64,000 bases of DNA from Vibrio campbellii CAIM 519 = NBRC 15631 = ATCC 25920 (GTDB lineage: Bacteria; Pseudomonadota; Gammaproteobacteria; Enterobacterales; Vibrionaceae): NCBI RefSeq assembly GCF_002163755.1, contig NZ_CP015863.1:930001-994000 (forward strand), in the 5' to 3' direction. Of this stretch, positions 15,735 through 23,956 are shown piece after piece. Made by a program: the position numbers and the translations under genes. Under the pieces are notes generated by a model, which saw nothing but the letters and a program-made list of their open reading frames with translations, was not told where the DNA came from and did no database searches. The stretch's first letter is position 1. Every line of letters begins with the position of its first letter.

Positions 15735-18700
15735 TTGCTGCGCCAATTAGCCCTACTTTTTTGGGTTTTTATCCTCTCATTTCAAGCAATTGCTTCAAGT
15801 GAAGCGAATGCGATCTTTTACCCTTTGCCGAATCAGGTTAAGGGCACTTTTATTGCAGCGAAAAAATTGTTCCCCGGTGAACAAGGTGGGCTCTGGATCC
15901 ATGATGTTCATGGTCGTGTTCTGTTCTATGATGGCCAAACCACACTGCCAAAATCCGGTAGCTTTCTCAGAAACAAAGTAGAGCAGCTGGCTTACCACAA
16001 AGGCTCATTTTGGACATTTATTGAAAACGAGGTTTATCAAACTTACCCGAACCAAGAACGTCGTTTAGTCTTTAGCCTCAACCCAGGCTCTCAGATCCGT
16101 AAGATAGGCTCATCCGGGAACTATATTTGGGTCAGTGATGGTGTGCAGTTCTATACCTATAATGTTGAAACCAGCGAACTGAACTCCTTTTCTCTATTAC
16201 AGCTCTATCAGCATAGCAACAACAGTTACGTCTATATTAATGACGCTATCTTTGTCGAAACCAAGTGGGCGTTGGCGACGACTTCAGGCGTATACCTATC
16301 AGAGGGCAGCAAGTTTAATCATGTTGTCTCATCGGGCAAAAATTACATTGAGAAAGTGTATTACTCCCATACTCGTCGTGAAATCTTAGTCGGCACTTTA
16401 AAAGGCGCGTTGATATTTAATATCTATGAGCCAGGCAAACCTGTTATTCGAATTGGCGCTTCTCATGTCTTAACCTTTGCTGAAACCAATCAAGAATACT
16501 GGGTAGGGACAGAGCAAGGTCTTTATTTGTATTCCTTCTTAACTGGCGAAGTAACCCAAGTGACACCAGCAAGTTTTCTGGAGCTAGAGCTCGCCAGTAC
16601 CAAAATTTACTCGTTGCTGAACGATAATATGGGGGGAATGTGGATTGCCACCAACCAAGGCATTCGCTATTACTCTCTGTTTAGTAAAAAGTTTGAGCGA
16701 ATCACGTTCAGTAGTTATGACCAACAAATGCTCTCTGGTCGTATTCGGCAGACGCTTACCGGACCCGATGGGGCACTTTGGTTTGCGGACGATCATAAGT
16801 TGTATCGCTCGAACAATGGCAGTATTACCGATGTGTTGAATGTGTCGTCACAAATTAACGAATTTGCTTTTCAGGGAGAAAGGCTCTGGGTTGCTACGTC
16901 CACGGGTTTGGAAATATATAGCCTGAAAAACTTACAGCAGGTGACATTCCCTTACCTGCAAGTCATCGCAGGCAAGACAATCGATCATATTACCGCTGAT
17001 GGCCCGAATCGCCTTTGGATATCCAGTGGTTATCAGCTATTTAATATTGATGCTGTTAACCAGGCTATGAGAAATTTTGGCAGCGAATGGTTAGTGAGTA
17101 AGTTCTTACCCGCGAAGATTACGCGTCTGTACGACAAGGAAGAGTTGCTGCTGATAGGGACAGACCACGGCGTTTACGAGTATGACGGAGAGCGAATTCG
17201 CTTTAACCACTTTTCAGAAAAGTACGGTGAATCACTCGATATTATTACCGCAAATGATGGCTCACAGTGGTTTGCTTCCGCCTATGGCGTTTTCAGAACC
17301 ATTCCGGGCAGCAGTGAAAAACAAGTGATGGAGATGAGTGTCGCAAACTCTCGCCCAGCTTGTTTGCTTAGTGATTCGGAAGGGGTGTGGCTTGCTTCTT
17401 CTGTTGGCTTAAGTTACTACCATTTATCTGGGCAGCTCATGAAGCATTACTCTTCTTCATCGGGCCTTATCAATAATGAATTCTTACCAGGCATTTGTAA
17501 TGTTATCCGTCGTGCTGAAGATAGTGATCGCCAACTTATCTTTGGCTCTCAGTATGGGTTAGTTAAAGTTGACTCGTCTAAATTGCTGGTATCTAACACG
17601 CCAGAATCTAAGCTTATTGTTAGCCAAGTCATGCTGGAAAATGAAGTGATGCAAGTGGGTAGTGCCGACTTAGAAGAGATGAAGCTGCCTTATGGGTCGT
17701 CCCTTAGTTTCCTTTTTGGTGTGATGCCCAAGCCTGACAATCAGAATTTGTATTATCGCTTAAATGAAAGTGAAAAATGGCAAACGTTAGAAGGTGGGCA
17801 ATTAACGTTAGAACACCTTAATTCTGGCGATTACCACTTACAGGTTAGTAATGACTTACAACTGGCTTCGGGTCTGATTGGATTAGATTCCAGATTTACA
17901 GTGCTTAAACCATGGTATCTATCGAAGTTGGCCATATCGGGTTTTACCTTGGCTGTTATTGCGGTTCTTGCCCTTCTAACGTACTCGCGCTCACGCTATG
18001 TGCTGCAAGCTAACCGAGATCTGGCAGCTCAAGTTACGCTAAAAACCAACCAGCTGCGCCATCAAAGTCGAGTGCTGTTGACCAGTAACCAACAATTGAG
18101 AAAGCAGATTCAGGTAAGAAACCTGCTGGTGGATCATGTTGCTCAATCGATAAAGTCGAGTATTGATTCGATCGTGAACAAGCTTCCTAGTGATGTGGAT
18201 TCGGTAACTCAAGACCATTTATCCAAGACCTACTGGCAATTGAACGAGCTTAAAAGTGCTCCTGAAGACACCAGCAGCGGCAGTCAAAATTACAACTTAA
18301 GTCAGATAACCCAATCGGTGGTGGATGTTTGGCGCGAGGACTTTTCAAAAGCAGGCATTAATGTCGAACTGCAAGATGAGCAAAAGGCGAGCCGCATTTC
18401 ACTAGAGAGCTTCAACCTTGATGTCATTTTTAACAGCATCTTTGCCAACATCATCAAGCGCTCGTTCCGGGGACAGTTGGTTAAATTAACACTGGAAGAG
18501 GGCGATGATATTGTCTCGCTGAGCTTCATTGACCATGGTACTCAGTTGCCAAGTAAAGCATCGACAATACGTCCAACGAGCACCAACAATGTTGACTTAA
18601 GTATGGATAACCTGCCTCAATTAGTTGCAGCCAGTGGCGGTCATTTATCGATGTTCACTTCTGATGCTCAAAATAAGATAGAGATTACGTGGCCATGTGC

Positions 18701-19115
18701 TCAAGAGCCAAGTCATGTTGAGGAGGCGCTTCCTGAGTTTGCTCAGACACAGCAACCTCAACAAGAAGAGATGTCGCCTGAGCAAGAGTGGTTAATGAAA
18801 GTGTATCAGTTAGTGGCTGAGCACTACCACGACCCAGAGTTTGGTACGGCATCTGCCGCTAAGATGTTGTTTATGTCTGAGCGAAGCTTGCAGAGACGAT
18901 TTAAGTCGGCGTCGTCCAGAACACTAAAAGATTATGTAACGGAAGTCAGGTTGGAGACCGCATGTGAGCAGTTGCTAGCTGGTGAGAAGATCAGTGAAGT
19001 TGCCTTCAACTGTGGCTTCAATGACCCATCCTACTTTAGCCAGAAGTTTAAATTACACTTTGGGTTACCGCCGTCTAAGTTCGCGATGACACAAGAGAGC
19101 CAAACAAGCCCATAG
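15735..19115 (+). CDS. Membrane-spanning beta-propeller sensor with degenerate kinase core and AraC DNA-binding domain
   Basis: About 1126 aa from TTG 15735. This start is preferred to ATG 15690 because it gives a clean signal peptide (LRQLALLFWVFILSFQAIA) and follows GTAAGGAC. Layout: a periplasmic region to about 725 rich in the W-I/V-x-T/S-x-x-G-l repeats of two-component-regulator propellers, ending in a Y_Y_Y-like domain; one transmembrane helix at about 731-752; a coiled coil; a kinase-like region whose G1 motif reads IDHGTQLP instead of DxGxG; a 40-residue Gln/Glu linker; and an AraC-type HTH pair (about 1033-1120). No receiver domain is seen. It looks like a one-piece sensor-regulator. 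Its stimulus and targets are unknown. Confidence 0.82.
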   Translation: MLRQLALLFWVFILSFQAIASSEANAIFYPLPNQVKGTFIAAKKLFPGEQGGLWIHDVHGRVLFYDGQTTLPKSGSFLRNKVEQLAYHKGSFWTFIENEVYQTYPNQERRLVFSLNPGSQIRKIGSSGNYIWVSDGVQFYTYNVETSELNSFSLLQLYQHSNNSYVYINDAIFVETKWALATTSGVYLSEGSKFNHVVSSGKNYIEKVYYSHTRREILVGTLKGALIFNIYEPGKPVIRIGASHVLTFAETNQEYWVGTEQGLYLYSFLTGEVTQVTPASFLELELASTKIYSLLNDNMGGMWIATNQGIRYYSLFSKKFERITFSSYDQQMLSGRIRQTLTGPDGALWFADDHKLYRSNNGSITDVLNVSSQINEFAFQGERLWVATSTGLEIYSLKNLQQVTFPYLQVIAGKTIDHITADGPNRLWISSGYQLFNIDAVNQAMRNFGSEWLVSKFLPAKITRLYDKEELLLIGTDHGVYEYDGERIRFNHFSEKYGESLDIITANDGSQWFASAYGVFRTIPGSSEKQVMEMSVANSRPACLLSDSEGVWLASSVGLSYYHLSGQLMKHYSSSSGLINNEFLPGICNVIRRAEDSDRQLIFGSQYGLVKVDSSKLLVSNTPESKLIVSQVMLENEVMQVGSADLEEMKLPYGSSLSFLFGVMPKPDNQNLYYRLNESEKWQTLEGGQLTLEHLNSGDYHLQVSNDLQLASGLIGLDSRFTVLKPWYLSKLAISGFTLAVIAVLALLTYSRSRYVLQANRDLAAQVTLKTNQLRHQSRVLLTSNQQLRKQIQVRNLLVDHVAQSIKSSIDSIVNKLPSDVDSVTQDHLSKTYWQLNELKSAPEDTSSGSQNYNLSQITQSVVDVWREDFSKAGINVELQDEQKASRISLESFNLDVIFNSIFANIIKRSFRGQLVKLTLEEGDDIVSLSFIDHGTQLPSKASTIRPTSTNNVDLSMDNLPQLVAASGGHLSMFTSDAQNKIEITWPCAQEPSHVEEALPEFAQTQQPQQEEMSPEQEWLMKVYQLVAEHYHDPEFGTASAAKMLFMSERSLQRRFKSASSRTLKDYVTEVRLETACEQLLAGEKISEVAFNCGFNDPSYFSQKFKLHFGLPPSKFAMTQESQTSP

Positions 19116-19135
19116 TGCTAATTCAAAGTTTATCT

Positions 19136-19163
19136 AGCCCAGCTATTAGAGTTGGGCTTTTTT
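19136..19163 (+). terminator. Terminator of the sensor-regulator gene
   Basis: AGCCCA (19136-19141) pairs with TGGGCT (19153-19158), followed by a run of T. It starts about 20 bases after the stop codon. Confidence 0.85.
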
Positions 19164-19759
19164 ACGCTTGTAAGACGAGCGGTATCGTAAAGAACGCGAT
19201 ATGGATGCTAGGTAGAAGGGTAATCAGATTTAATCTGGCGAGATGCGGGATGAAAGGCTCGATCCATCTAACGAGGAATACTTGTAGCACATTGGCGATA
19301 TAAAATTGCGATAGGCAACGAGAATAATTGGTTTTTTTCGAGGAAAACGTTTAGGGATTATAGGACGTAAAGTGATAAGCGAATGAAGAAAGAGAAGAAA
19401 AAAATATCGTGGTATAGCCGGGGGGACTATACCACGGGTGTCAATGACACCTTCGCTTGCTGCCGGAGTGACATGTTGCCATGCCACCTCTGGAATTCTT
19501 TTGAGTGGCTGTTGCCTCTCGATGAGTTAACTATACGAGACCTTACTTATTTTTCTTATAAAAATAACGACAGCTTTATGTGAGAAAAGCGACAAAGTTT
19601 CATTTTGATATTAAAGTTCTGTTTTTAAATGAAAATTAATGTTGCCCAACTTGGTTTGTTACGGTTGTGTTAATTTTGGTCAGCCTGAAAATATTCGATT
19701 TTGACGAAAATGACGTGATATAACTTGACGGAGTTAACGTTAAACTGTCGGTGGTAATA

Positions 19760-19778
19760 GTGAAATCTTTGATTTCAC
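19760..19778. promoter_or_regulatory. Perfect palindrome upstream of feoA
   Basis: GTGAAATC (19760-19767), TTT, GATTTCAC (19771-19778). The 8-3-8 symmetry suggests a dimeric regulator site about 95 bases before feoA. The spacing does not fit CRP (TGTGA-N6-TCACA), and the match to FNR is poor. Confidence 0.4.
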
Positions 19779-19832
19779 ACAATGATTAAGGTGATGTAGA
19801 AGAGTAGAATCGGCGCATTAAATAGTCTTAAT

Positions 19833-19851
19833 AATAATATTTATCATTAGC
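19833..19851 (+). promoter_or_regulatory. Fur-like box upstream of feoA
   Basis: AATAATATTTATCATTAGC matches the 19-bp Fur consensus GATAATGATAATCATTATC at 14 positions. It lies 20 bases before the feoA ATG. Iron repression of feo by Fur is established in enterics and V. cholerae; here it is inferred. Confidence 0.65.
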
Positions 19852-19870
19852 AATACTCTTAAGGGCCACT

Positions 19871-20098
19871 ATGAAGCTATCAGAAATTAAACCCGGAGAA
19901 ACGGTGACCATCCGATTATTGGAAGGTCTCACATCGGATGTCAGAAAAAAGCTTATGGTTATGGGGTTATTGCCAAACACAGAAGTAAAAGTGATTCGAC
20001 GTGCGCCAATGGGTGACCCGCTGCAAGTTGAAGTCCGTGGTGTTTCTGTAGCGTTGCGAGAAACCATTGCGCAGAACATCGAAGTGGAGCGAGCATAA
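19871..20098 (+). CDS. feoA: Ferrous iron transport protein A
   Basis: A 75-aa SH3-fold protein that assists FeoB in Fe2+ uptake. It begins MKLSEIKPGETVTI, the family pattern, and contains LMVMGLLPNTEVKVI and the GDPLQVEVRG beta strand. It overlaps feoB by one base (TAATG), so synthesis is coupled. First gene of feoABC. Confidence 0.96.
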   Translation: MKLSEIKPGETVTIRLLEGLTSDVRKKLMVMGLLPNTEVKVIRRAPMGDPLQVEVRGVSVALRETIAQNIEVERA

Positions 20099-22374
20099 TG
20101 CAATACCAAATTCTTACTGTTGGTAACCCTAATAGTGGTAAAACGACGCTTTTCAATGGCCTGACTGGTGCTAAGCAGCAAGTCGGTAACTGGGCTGGTG
20201 TGACTGTTGAAAAGAAAACAGGTCAGTACAAACATGCTGGTGATGAGTTCTTACTGACAGACCTTCCGGGCATCTATTCTCTAGACAGTGGCAACGACAG
20301 TAACAGTATCGACGAATCTATTGCATCTCGTGCGGTACTTACTCATCCTGCAGACTTGATCATCAACGTGGTGGACGCAACAAGTCTAGAACGCTCTCTA
20401 TATATGACGTTGCAGTTGCGCGAACTCGGTCGCCCAATGATCGTCGTGTTGAACAAGATGGACGCGCTTAAGCGTGAGCGCCAAGTCATTAACGTTGCAG
20501 AGTTAGAAAAAACATTGGGTTGCCCAGTAGTGAGTTTGTCTGCAACGAATAAAGGACAAGTTGCAGAGTTTAAAGAGAAGCTGCATAAGTCTGTGGTTCA
20601 AGGTGTTGCACTAAAAGAAATTTCTTTGAACTACGGCGAGCAAATGGAAGCGGCTATCAACAACGTTTCGGCTCTTTTCAATGATCAAACCGTTTCCAAC
20701 CGTGCTCTAGCGATTCGTGCGCTAGAAAAAGACGTATTGGTTCTTAACAGCATGTCTGATGCTGACCGCAACAGCGTTGAAAACACGATCGCTGAGCTTG
20801 AACTGGATGTTGACCTGCACGTTGCTGACACAAAATACACACATCTTCATGAAGAGTGTAAGAAAGTACGCCGTAGTGAAGGTAAGCTGAGTCGTAGTGT
20901 GACTGAAAAGCTAGACCAGTTCATCTTAAACAAGTGGGTGGGTATCCCGTTCTTCTTTGTTGTGATGTACCTGATGTTTATGTTCTCTATCAACATCGGT
21001 AGTGCGTTCATCGACTTTTTCGACATCGGTGTTGGTGCGATATTAGTGGATGGTGGTCACCACTTACTAGACGGCCATTTACCAGTGTGGTTAGCGACGG
21101 TTCTTGCTGACGGTATCGGCGGTGGTATCCAGACTGTTGCAACCTTCATTCCGGTTATCGCGTGTTTGTATCTGTTCCTAGCTGTACTTGAGAGCTCAGG
21201 TTACATGGCTCGTGCTGCATTTGTACTTGATAAAGTCATGCAAAAAATCGGTCTGCCGGGCAAAGCATTTGTACCACTGGTTCTTGGCTTTGGTTGTAAC
21301 GTGCCGTCAATCATGGCGACTCGTACCCTAGACCAAGAGCGTGAGCGTAAATTGGCTGCATCTATGGCGCCGTTTATGTCATGTGGTGCCCGTCTGCCAG
21401 TATACGCGCTGTTTGCTGCGGCATTTTTCCCTGGTTCTGGTCAGAACATCGTATTTGCACTTTACCTACTTGGTATTGTGGCAGCGATCTTCACGGGTCT
21501 TTTCCTTAAGCACACGCTTTACCCAGGTAGCAGTGATAGTTTGGTGATGGAAATGCCGGACTACGAGCTTCCTACTCTACAAAACGTTGTAATCAAAACA
21601 TGGCAAAAGCTAAAGCGCTTTGTATTGGGTGCAGGTAAAACGATCGTTGTTGTTGTTGCTATTCTTAGCTTCTTTAACTCGCTAGGTACTGATGGCAGCT
21701 TTGGTAACGAAGACAGTGAGAACTCTGTACTTTCTAAAGCAGCACAAGTCGTAACACCAGTCTTCGCGCCAATCGGTGTTCAAGAAGATAACTGGCCAGC
21801 GACAGTAGGTATTATTACCGGTATTTTCGCGAAAGAAGCGGTGGTTGGTACGTTGAACAGCCTATATACCACACCAAGCGATGGTGAAGAAGCTGAATTC
21901 GATCTAATGGGCAGCCTAGAAGAGGCGGTAATGAGTATCCCTGAAAACCTTGCTGGCTTGAGCTACTCAGATCCGCTCGGTATTGAGGTTGGTGACTTAA
22001 CAGACTCAAATGCAGTAGCAGAAGATCAAGAAGTTGATGCGTCTATCTTTGGCAACATTAAAGCGAAGTTTACCTCTGGCAATGCTGCATTTGCGTACCT
22101 AATCTTTATCCTACTGTACACTCCTTGTGTGGCGGCGATGGGTGCCTACGTTCGTGAATTTGGCCATAAGTTCGCCCGCTTTATTGCAGTTTGGACAATG
22201 GCGTTAGCGTACTTATGTGCAACGTTCTACAACCAGTTGACGCACTTCGCGTATAGTCCGATTACTAGCGGTATTTGGATGGCAGCGATCGTAGCTATCT
22301 TCCTTGGCACGTATCGTGTGTTCAAGCGAGTTGGCAAGAAGCAACAAGGTTCGTTGGAGGCGCAAGTAGCATGA
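20098..22374 (+). CDS. feoB: Ferrous iron transport protein B (GTPase-linked Fe2+ permease)
   Basis: A 758-aa inner-membrane Fe2+ transporter. The N-terminal G domain shows G1 GNPNSGKTT (9-17), G3 DLPGIYS and G4 NKMD. It is followed by a GDI-like helical part (to about 270) and a membrane domain with the two Gate motifs, including the conserved cysteine-bearing GFGCNVPSIMATRTL and SCGARLPVYALF. It overlaps feoA and feoC, which shows a tight operon. Confidence 0.98.
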   Translation: MQYQILTVGNPNSGKTTLFNGLTGAKQQVGNWAGVTVEKKTGQYKHAGDEFLLTDLPGIYSLDSGNDSNSIDESIASRAVLTHPADLIINVVDATSLERSLYMTLQLRELGRPMIVVLNKMDALKRERQVINVAELEKTLGCPVVSLSATNKGQVAEFKEKLHKSVVQGVALKEISLNYGEQMEAAINNVSALFNDQTVSNRALAIRALEKDVLVLNSMSDADRNSVENTIAELELDVDLHVADTKYTHLHEECKKVRRSEGKLSRSVTEKLDQFILNKWVGIPFFFVVMYLMFMFSINIGSAFIDFFDIGVGAILVDGGHHLLDGHLPVWLATVLADGIGGGIQTVATFIPVIACLYLFLAVLESSGYMARAAFVLDKVMQKIGLPGKAFVPLVLGFGCNVPSIMATRTLDQERERKLAASMAPFMSCGARLPVYALFAAAFFPGSGQNIVFALYLLGIVAAIFTGLFLKHTLYPGSSDSLVMEMPDYELPTLQNVVIKTWQKLKRFVLGAGKTIVVVVAILSFFNSLGTDGSFGNEDSENSVLSKAAQVVTPVFAPIGVQEDNWPATVGIITGIFAKEAVVGTLNSLYTTPSDGEEAEFDLMGSLEEAVMSIPENLAGLSYSDPLGIEVGDLTDSNAVAEDQEVDASIFGNIKAKFTSGNAAFAYLIFILLYTPCVAAMGAYVREFGHKFARFIAVWTMALAYLCATFYNQLTHFAYSPITSGIWMAAIVAIFLGTYRVFKRVGKKQQGSLEAQVA

Positions 22375-22601
22375 TTTTAAAAGAGCTTTATCAATACATT
22401 GCAGACAAAGGAACCGTGTCCCAGTCAGATCTGGCTAAGCAATTTGGGATGAGTGAAGATGGTGCCGACGCAATGTTAAGCGTGTGGATTAAGAAGGGCA
22501 AAATTTGCCGCCTAGTCGACACTAATAAAGCTCATGACGTGACTCGAGTACGCTACTCGGTGACCAAGCAAGATGGTCTATCTCTGACAGTCACCATGTA
22601 G
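22371..22601 (+). CDS. feoC: FeoC-like winged-helix protein
   Basis: A 76-aa protein starting at ATG 22371, inside the feoB stop (ATGA overlap). The frame is open further upstream, but that part lies within feoB. MILKELYQYIADKGTVSQSDLAKQFGMS is the FeoC winged-helix pattern. The cysteine cluster found in some enteric FeoC proteins is missing (only one Cys, in GKICRLV), as is common in vibrios. FeoC binds FeoB in V. cholerae and is needed for its function. Confidence 0.9.
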   Translation: MILKELYQYIADKGTVSQSDLAKQFGMSEDGADAMLSVWIKKGKICRLVDTNKAHDVTRVRYSVTKQDGLSLTVTM

Positions 22602-22647
22602 CGATTGTCAGAATTAGTCACCTAAAAAGTTATCACGTAAAAACGAC

Positions 22648-22680
22648 AAAGCCGCATCTGCAACGATGCGGCTTTTCTTT
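22648..22680 (+). terminator. Terminator of feoABC
   Basis: AAAGCCGCATC (22648-22658), loop TGCAAC, GATGCGGCTTT (22665-22675), then TCTTT. A strong stem 47 bases after feoC. Confidence 0.9.
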
Positions 22681-22710
22681 TTCTGGTTATTGTTTGTGAA
22701 TACTGCGGGA

Positions 22711-23232
22711 TCAATGCTCTTCAGAGTGTTTAGTCGCGCCTAAGCCTAGGAACTTCAAACCAAGACTTAAAACTAAAATCGAAATAGGTAATGTTAAGAT
22801 CGTCCAATCTAAGCTGTCGAAGTTAATCAGTACGAGCTCTAAGAACTTCACAAACAAGATCACGATGATGACTTCAGCCAAAATATTTTTTAGGTGGCCG
22901 ATGTTTGGGGTTCTGATCCAATGCAAAACCGACCGGTCTTGTGTTTTCGCTTTAGCTTTGTTGGAAATAAACAGTGTGTAGATGCCGTGAGCAAAAATGA
23001 ACAAAACTAACGCGACAAGAAACGTATCCAGTGACTTGATCAAATACGCGATCGCGATGTCTGCTTTATCTAAATGTGCGAGTGCTTCTGGAGGTGTTTG
23101 ATTAAGAATGAAGACCGCAAATGCCGAATAGGTTTTTGCTGCGCCCATAACAAAAAGCAAGAACGAAGCAGCCATAGAACAGATGATGGCGATCCAGCTA
23201 ACGTATCGGAATGTGTTGAAGACTTGTTTCAT
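22711..23232 (-). CDS. YqhA/UPF0114-like membrane protein
   Basis: A 173-aa protein from ATG 23232, chosen because AGAGGG lies just before it; the open frame upstream has no ribosome site. There are four hydrophobic segments (about 10-32, 67-90, 115-137 and 142-162), with the LDTFLVALVLFIFAHGIYTLF and EVIIVILFVKFLELVLI regions that resemble UPF0114 (YqhA). The function of that family is unknown. It stands alone between convergent feoC and the HIT gene. The family assignment rests on the membrane pattern and is moderately sure. Confidence 0.65.
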   Translation of the reverse strand: MKQVFNTFRYVSWIAIICSMAASFLLFVMGAAKTYSAFAVFILNQTPPEALAHLDKADIAIAYLIKSLDTFLVALVLFIFAHGIYTLFISNKAKAKTQDRSVLHWIRTPNIGHLKNILAEVIIVILFVKFLELVLINFDSLDWTILTLPISILVLSLGLKFLGLGATKHSEEH

Positions 23233-23381
23233 GATGACCCTCTCTAATTGAGCTGGCAGTCTAAACAAGTTTGATTTAAGTGATAATCCCAGAAAATGAG
23301 AAAGATTGTTACAAATATGTATTAATCTTTCTCTGTCTATTTCAGTCGTATTCAAAGACGAATTATTTTCGCTAGCAGTGC

Positions 23382-23810
23382 TTATGCTTTTTGGAAAATA
23401 GAGCTCAGTGACAGCACATTTTTAATGCGACCAAGCAATTCGTTTTGCTCTTCTTCTGTACGGAATTCACCTTTGGTGTTCCCCCAAACTGGTCCCGGCC
23501 ATGCTACGTCATCTTTGAAGCGAGCAATATGGTGAATGTGCAGCTGTGGCACCATATTACCTAGTGCACCAAGGTTTAGCTTGTCTGGACGGAAGGTTGC
23601 TTCCAGTGCTTGGCTTACCGCTTGAGACTCTAGCAAAAACTGTTGCTGTTCTTGCATTGGCAAGTGGTGAAGCTCTTTTAGGTTTGCACGTTTAGGGACC
23701 AAGATAACCCATGGCACGGCGTTGTCTTTATGCAGAAGCGCCACACACAGTGGGAAGTGGCCGATAACGGTGGTGTCTTTTGCCAGTTGAGGATGCAGTT
23801 CAAAACTCAT
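23382..23810 (-). CDS. HIT-domain nucleotide-binding protein
   Basis: A 142-aa protein starting at ATG 23810; the longer frame upstream lacks a ribosome site. The histidine-triad region reads PQLHIHHIARF, with His91 and the catalytic-position His93. The third position of the usual HxHxH triad is replaced, which I believe is normal in this proteobacterial subgroup (HxHxI-like, followed by AWPGPVWG). It probably cleaves a dinucleoside polyphosphate or nucleotidyl conjugate; the substrate is not known. It lies 147 bases downstream of argS beyond that gene's terminator. Confidence 0.85.
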   Translation of the reverse strand: MSFELHPQLAKDTTVIGHFPLCVALLHKDNAVPWVILVPKRANLKELHHLPMQEQQQFLLESQAVSQALEATFRPDKLNLGALGNMVPQLHIHHIARFKDDVAWPGPVWGNTKGEFRTEEEQNELLGRIKNVLSLSSIFQKA

Positions 23811-23860
23811 TATGTTATCCGATTTGAATTGAATGACATCAGTATACGCTAGATAAAACA

Positions 23861-23888
23861 AAAGGTTGACGCTTTCACGCCAACCTTT
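23861..23888. terminator. Terminator hairpin behind argS (second copy of repeated hairpin)
   Basis: AAAGGTTG (23861-23868) pairs with CAACCTTT (23881-23888) around acgctttcacgc, the same loop as at 1484-1511. In the leftward direction it is followed by TTGTTTT, so it can end argS transcription. Confidence 0.8.
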
Positions 23889-23899
23889 CGAAATCATCT

Positions 23900-23955
23900 C
23901 GATTCTCGATTCTCGATTCTCGATTCTCGATTCTCGATTCTCGATTCTCGATTCG
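23900..23955. repeat. Tandem heptamer array (CGATTCT)7 plus a partial copy
   Basis: Seven perfect CGATTCT copies (23900-23948) and a diverged eighth stand between the hairpin and the argS stop codon. This is the same order and orientation as behind gltA, where there are five copies. Confidence 0.92.
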
Positions 23956-23956
23956 C

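Larger units (their letters stand above)
19164..19870. other. Long non-coding region upstream of feoA, with hairpins and a Fur-like box
   Basis: About 700 bases without a convincing gene; short frames here lack ribosome sites or family likeness. It holds a perfect stem GTGGTATAG/CTATACCAC (19409-19435) with a G-rich loop, then GTGTCA-A-TGACAC (19438-19450), a palindrome GTGAAATC-TTT-GATTTCAC (19760-19778) and, close to feoA, a Fur-like box. It may include a small RNA or a long feo leader. I cannot tell which. Confidence 0.5.

Noticed and set aside
19115..19583. Short open frames on both strands after the sensor-regulator gene (62, 66 and 85 codons)
   Set aside because: They run through the terminator and the hairpins, have no ribosome site, and contain low-complexity stretches; treated as non-coding.
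19760..19778. CRP or FNR site before feoA
   Set aside because: The halves are 11 bases apart at the TGA/TCA level, not 6, and the FNR match covers one half only. Listed as an unassigned palindrome.
1520..23955. Heptamer arrays as CRISPR-like repeats
   Set aside because: The units are 7 bases with no spacers and no cas genes; they are simple tandem repeats.
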